Below are positions 6,019-8,999 of a DNA stretch of 8,999 bases, piece after piece. Positions within the stretch are counted from its first letter, which is position 1; the number at the start of each line of letters is the position of its first letter. Location of the stretch: the NCBI GenBank assembly GCA_036787815.1, contig DAIQOP010000155.1, positions 1 to 8,999 of the forward strand, in the 5' to 3' direction. Below the pieces are notes generated by a model. It ran no database searches and had not been told where the DNA came from. It was given only the letters and a program-made list of their open reading frames with translations. Source of the DNA: DATBAK01 sp036787815. Lineage in GTDB: Bacteria; Actinomycetota; Acidimicrobiia; IMCC26256; PALSA-610. The translations under genes were made by a program, and so were the position numbers.

Positions 6019-7724
6019 GTCCTGGCTTCGCCCAGGTAGAGCCAGTAGTGCTCGTCGCCGACGATGCCGTTGTCGAAGTGGACGAGGAGACGCAGGCGCA
6101 CGTTCGGGTCGTCGATCGGCCGGTTCGAGAGCACGAGCACCGGCGGCCCTGTCTCGAACGGCGGTTGCGTGCGGAGCACGGCTTCGAGGGGCTGCACCTG
6201 ATTGCGGGCGGTGTTCCACACGACGAAGGTGCCCGTTCGTGAACCCGTGAGGTAGTAGATCGGGCGATCGAGGTATCCGGCGACGGTCGAGGCCGCGGTG
6301 TCGGGCAGCCCGACGATCTCGAAGTGATCGAAGCCCTTGCGCTGGATGTACTGCGCGACGTCGCGTCCGTTCGAGAACGGGTAGGCGAGGTCGAGGCCGA
6401 CGGCGAACAGCCCCGCGATCACCTGCACAAACAAGAGGAGGGTCCACCATCGGCTTCGCACGCTCGCGGCTCGCGCGGAGCGGGTGAGCGTGAAGTCCGG
6501 AGACGGCGGTGAAGCCTCGTGCCGCGAGGAGCGAGCACGCGACCGTGTGATGGAGCGGGTGAGCGTGAGGTCCGAGAGTGGCGTTGAAGCCTCGTGCCGC
6601 GAAGAGCGAGCACGCGACCATGTGATGAAGCGGGCGATCGGGAAGCCCGAGAACCGCGTTGGAGCCTCGTGCCGCGAAGAGGGAGCACGCGACCATGTGA
6701 ACGGCGCGAGCCACATCGCGGCGACGAGGCAGAGGAAGATGTGGCCGATGTGGCGCGACGCGGTGGCGGTGCCGATCCGCGCGTAGAGGAACCCGACCAC
6801 GAGCACGACGCCGGAGACCCACACGACGAACGATCCCGGCCGGTCGCGCAGGATCCACGCGACGAGCACGAACAACGCGAACCCGAGCACGCCGACCACC
6901 GCCGCGCGGGCCGACAGGATGTTGCTGTTCCAGTAGGAGCGCTCGAGCGAGGGGATCGGCACGAGCGCCCGCCACACCGACGCCATCGACGATGCTCCGA
7001 GCCCGACGTCGAGGCTCGTGCGCCAGTGGCTGTAGTTGCCGGTGTCGGAGGGAGGGTGCGCCGCTTGGAGGTACGCCGTCGCGAGCCCGGCGAAGGTGAG
7101 CAGGCCGCCGAGCAGCACCGCGCCGTTCGATGCACCCGCGAACCCGCCATCGCGTCGACGGAGCCACTCGTCGACTCCCAAGCCAGCGAGCACGGCGATC
7201 GCGACGACCGCACCGAACGCGCTCGTGAGCGCGACGAGCCCGAGCAGCGCGCCGATCGGCCCCCAACGGCGGGGGGCGGATGTGCCCGCGAGCGCGAGCG
7301 CGATCACGAGGAACATCGCGCCCAGGCCGTAGCTGCGGCTCAGGACTCCGTACTCGTAGAGCACGAAGTACCCGAACACGAACAGCAACTTCTGGAGCTG
7401 CGTGAACGGCGCGCGCCACACCGCGACCGAGATCGTCGTCGAGGCGATGAAGAACTGGAGGAGCTGCATCGCGCCCGGGCCGGCGTGCGCGTGGGCGATC
7501 GGGTAGAGCAGGCCGAACCACAGGAGCGGATGGCCTTCGTAGCGCGTGTTGTGCACGAGCGAGTGGAACCCGTGGCTCGCGCGCGCGATCTGCCAGGCCT
7601 GGAGCTCGTCGCGCCACAGCTCGTGGCGCAGGATCGTGATGCCGACGAGGGCGATGCCTGCGCCCGCGATCGCGAGGCGGGCCACCGCATCGTGGCGCGG
7701 TGACCCAGGAGCAGGCTCAGGCAA
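6015..7724 (-). CDS. GT-C fold membrane glycosyltransferase (family 39-like) with an internal 3 x 25-residue repeat
   Basis: This 569-residue polytopic protein resembles PMT/ArnT-like glycosyltransferases that use lipid-linked sugars at the outer membrane face. After the first helix (about 16-32) comes the signature HELWRDELQAW (34-44) with the Asp39-Glu40 pair, then YEGHPLLWF (62-70). About nine more hydrophobic segments follow, then a soluble C-terminal domain (SNGRDVAQYIQ to YWLYLGEART) typical of this group. Residues 341-415 are three tandem 25-residue repeats (SRARSSRHEAS-type), Arg/Ser-rich and placed between two membrane helices (CLVAAMWLAPF and WWTLLLFVQVIAG); relatives I know lack such an insert. 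The start is uncertain. TTG at 7724 overlaps metH by 8 bases and gives a Pro-rich leader; GTG at 7685 gives a shorter, equally plausible N-terminus. Neither has a clear ribosome site. The stop overlaps the ATG of the next GT-C gene, so the two are probably co-translated. Confidence 0.87.
   Translation of the reverse strand: MPEPAPGSPRHDAVARLAIAGAGIALVGITILRHELWRDELQAWQIARASHGFHSLVHNTRYEGHPLLWFGLLYPIAHAHAGPGAMQLLQFFIASTTISVAVWRAPFTQLQKLLFVFGYFVLYEYGVLSRSYGLGAMFLVIALALAGTSAPRRWGPIGALLGLVALTSAFGAVVAIAVLAGLGVDEWLRRRDGGFAGASNGAVLLGGLLTFAGLATAYLQAAHPPSDTGNYSHWRTSLDVGLGASSMASVWRALVPIPSLERSYWNSNILSARAAVVGVLGFALFVLVAWILRDRPGSFVVWVSGVVLVVGFLYARIGTATASRHIGHIFLCLVAAMWLAPFTWSRAPSSRHEAPTRFSGFPIARFITWSRARSSRHEASTPLSDLTLTRSITRSRARSSRHEASPPSPDFTLTRSARAASVRSRWWTLLLFVQVIAGLFAVGLDLAYPFSNGRDVAQYIQRKGFDHFEIVGLPDTAASTVAGYLDRPIYYLTGSRTGTFVVWNTARNQVQPLEAVLRTQPPFETGPPVLVLSNRPIDDPNVRLRLLVHFDNGIVGDEHYWLYLGEART
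6518..6539. repeat. REP-like hairpin in repeat unit 1
   Basis: On the plus strand CGTGCCGC pairs with GCG and GCACG, separated by a single bulged A, around the 5-nt loop GAGGA. The stem has eight base pairs. It resembles short palindromic repetitive elements rather than protein-selected sequence, but lies within coding DNA. Confidence 0.6.
6593..6614. repeat. REP-like hairpin in repeat unit 2
   Basis: This has the same eight-pair stem and bulged A as unit 1, with loop GAAGA. The only difference from unit 1 falls in the loop, so the stem is preserved. Confidence 0.6.
6668..6689. repeat. REP-like hairpin in repeat unit 3 (one pair lost)
   Basis: The loop is GAAGA and the outer CGTGC/GCACG stem is intact. 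The inner arm reads GGG in place of GCG (6681-6683), breaking the middle pair of the inner stem. This is the most degenerate copy. Confidence 0.5.
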
Positions 7725-8999
7725 TGAAGTACTTGGCCTCGGGATGCGAGACGACGATCGCAGAGGTGCTCTGCTCCGGTACGAGGTGGAACTCCTCGGT
7801 GAGCGACACGCCGATGCGGTCCATCTCGAGCAGCTCCGCCAGCTTCGCCTGATCGTCGAGGTCCGGACACGCAGGGTATCCCCACGAGAACCGCGAGCCG
7901 CGGTACTGCTGGCGGAACAAGCCCGCGATGGTCGGCCCGTCCTCGTCGGCGAAGCCCCACTCCTCGCGGATGCGGCGGTGCCAGAGCTCGGCGAGCGCTT
8001 CGGTCATCTCCACCGAGAGACCGTGCAGGAGCAGGTAGTCCTGGTAGCGGTTGTCGCGGAACAGCTCCTTCTCGCGCTCGCTCGCGCGCGTGCCCATCGT
8101 GACGACGTGGAACGCGGCGTAGTCGGGCTCTCCCGACTCCACGGGGCGGAAGAAGTCGGAGATGCAGAGGAAGCGGTCGGTGCGTTGGCGCGGGAACGAG
8201 AAGCGCAGCCACTCCTGGCTGCGGTCGTCGTCCTTCCAGACCACGAGGTCGTTGCCCTCGCTGTTGACCGCGAAGTATCCCCACGCGACCGCGGGGTTCA
8301 GCAGCCCGTCGGCTCGCGCGATCTCGATCTGCTCCCGCAACACGGGGCGCAGGCGTTCGCGGAAGTCGTCGTCGGTCTCGCCCTTGGTCTTCTCGGGCTT
8401 GAACTGCCATTGACCGCGGAAGAGCGCGGTCTCGTTGACGTACTCGGCGATCTCGTCGAGCGAGATGCCCTTGGCCACGCGCGATCCGACGAACGGGGGG
8501 ACGAACACCTTGTGGTCGATCGCGACGTCGGAGCGGGCGGGCACGTCGGCGTCGGCGACGGGCGCCGGCTCGTGACGGCGCTTCGCCACGCTGCGCTCGA
8601 CGGGCACCGTGCCGAACTCGGGGTCGAGGTTGCCGCTGCGCTTGCCTTCCATCAGCGTCTCGATCGTGCGCAACCCTTCGAACGCGTCCTTCCCGTAGAA
8701 GACGCGGCCGTTGTAGACGGTGCGCAGGTCGTGCTCGACGTAGTTGCGGGTGAGCGCGGCGCCACCGAGCAACACCGGGATCTTGTCGAGACCCCGGTCG
8801 TTCATCTCGATGAGGTTCTCGCGCATGATCAGCGTGCTCTTCACGAGGAGCCCGCTCATCCCGATCGCGTCGGCGCCGGTGCTCACCGCGGCCTCGACGA
8901 GGTCGTGGATCGGCACCTTGATTCCGAGGTTGTGCACCGTGTACCCGTTGTTCGACAGGATGATGTCGACCAGGTTCTTGCCGATGTCGTGCACGTCGC
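7717..8999 (-). CDS. metH: Cobalamin-dependent methionine synthase, C-terminal part (5' end beyond the window)
   Basis: MetH methylates homocysteine with 5-methyltetrahydrofolate through methylcobalamin in the cytosol. The window holds the last ~427 residues. At the right edge is the B12-binding motif DVHDIGKN, whose His (codon at 8989-8991) is the lower cobalt ligand. SGL follows 45 residues later, the same spacing as His759 to Ser804 in E. coli MetH, and then LLGGA; together they make the base-off/His-on Rossmann signature. A charged linker (about 8545-8640) leads to the AdoMet-dependent reactivation domain, with RGQWQFK, RFSFPRQ, the AdoMet-binding RFSWGYPACPD (near 7861-7893) and the family-typical end SHPEAKYFIA. 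GYPACPD is followed by Leu where E. coli has a charged residue, a minor change. The homocysteine and folate domains lie outside the window. Its stop overlaps the likely TTG of the downstream GT-C gene by 8 bases. The identification is secure; the organism must obtain or make B12. Confidence 0.97.
   Translation of the reverse strand, partial: DVHDIGKNLVDIILSNNGYTVHNLGIKVPIHDLVEAAVSTGADAIGMSGLLVKSTLIMRENLIEMNDRGLDKIPVLLGGAALTRNYVEHDLRTVYNGRVFYGKDAFEGLRTIETLMEGKRSGNLDPEFGTVPVERSVAKRRHEPAPVADADVPARSDVAIDHKVFVPPFVGSRVAKGISLDEIAEYVNETALFRGQWQFKPEKTKGETDDDFRERLRPVLREQIEIARADGLLNPAVAWGYFAVNSEGNDLVVWKDDDRSQEWLRFSFPRQRTDRFLCISDFFRPVESGEPDYAAFHVVTMGTRASEREKELFRDNRYQDYLLLHGLSVEMTEALAELWHRRIREEWGFADEDGPTIAGLFRQQYRGSRFSWGYPACPDLDDQAKLAELLEMDRIGVSLTEEFHLVPEQSTSAIVVSHPEAKYFIA

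Larger units (their letters stand above)
6480..6704. repeat. Three tandem 75-bp direct repeats inside the GT-C gene
   Basis: The units are 6480-6554, 6555-6629 and 6630-6704. By hand alignment, units 1 and 2 match at about 65 of 75 positions, and units 2 and 3 at about 61. The best-conserved core is roughly the last 43 bases of each unit, beginning GAAGCCTCGTGCCGCGAAG on the plus strand. The period is a multiple of three and unit boundaries coincide with codons of the host gene, so the array lengthens the protein without breaking the frame. All three minus-strand frames are open across it, as is at least one plus-strand frame. The first halves of the units diverge more than the core, which argues against recent slippage alone. 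Confidence 0.9.

Noticed and set aside
6480..6704. CRISPR array
   Set aside because: Units are directly contiguous 75-bp tandem repeats with no unique spacers of regular length, and they lie in a coding frame; no cas gene nearby.
6018..7617. Extension of the second GT-C-like protein up to 7617 (1106 codons)
   Set aside because: The upstream part is an alternative frame of the preceding GT-C gene; the ATG at 6018 with the ATGA overlap fits the family N-terminus.
6594..7703. 369-codon plus-strand frame opposite the GT-C gene
   Set aside because: Charged low-complexity shadow starting inside the repeat array; the minus strand has clear GT-C motifs.

Overview
The window is a very GC-rich, gene-dense bacterial segment with start/stop overlaps and almost no intergenic space. 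Base composition, protein families (an actinobacterial-type HPGP membrane protein, B12-dependent MetH, lipoate genes) and GTG/TTG starts suggest Actinomycetota. A lineage such as Acidimicrobiia is possible, but that is inference; there is no rRNA or other marker here. Codon-biased DNA of this kind produces very long shadow frames on the opposite strand, and these were discarded.

Left half, plus strand (1-4293). A single uninterrupted frame encodes LipB (octanoyltransferase, cut at its N-terminus by the window edge) joined to LipA (lipoyl synthase). It is followed by a pyridoxamine-5'-phosphate-oxidase-like flavoprotein and, with a GTGA start/stop overlap, an M24 metallopeptidase (Xaa-Pro aminopeptidase/prolidase type) with all five metal ligands. 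A 10-N assembly gap (3341-3350) interrupts the 3' end of the peptidase gene. Just after it, a short reading-frame tail stops in another GTGA overlap with a gene for an unrecognised membrane protein with about eight membrane segments.

Right half, minus strand (4297-8999). Reading from the right edge: the C-terminal part of cobalamin-dependent methionine synthase MetH (B12-binding plus reactivation domains), then two large polytopic membrane proteins of GT-C (lipid-linked sugar glycosyltransferase) character. The three genes overlap by 8 and 4 nt and look like one transcription unit. The upstream GT-C gene contains three tandem in-frame 75-bp repeats, each with a REP-like hairpin, which add a 25-residue Arg/Ser-rich repeat to a loop of the protein.

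The two units converge with only 3 bp between their stop codons. Both stops lie inside a perfect 15-nt palindrome (4288-4302), a candidate compact bidirectional terminator. There is no stretch over 300 bases without a gene, and no RNA gene, CRISPR array, insertion sequence or defence system was seen. The points most worth a second look are the LipB-LipA fusion, the intragenic repeat array and the palindrome at the convergent stops. I do not see a convincing new multi-gene system.
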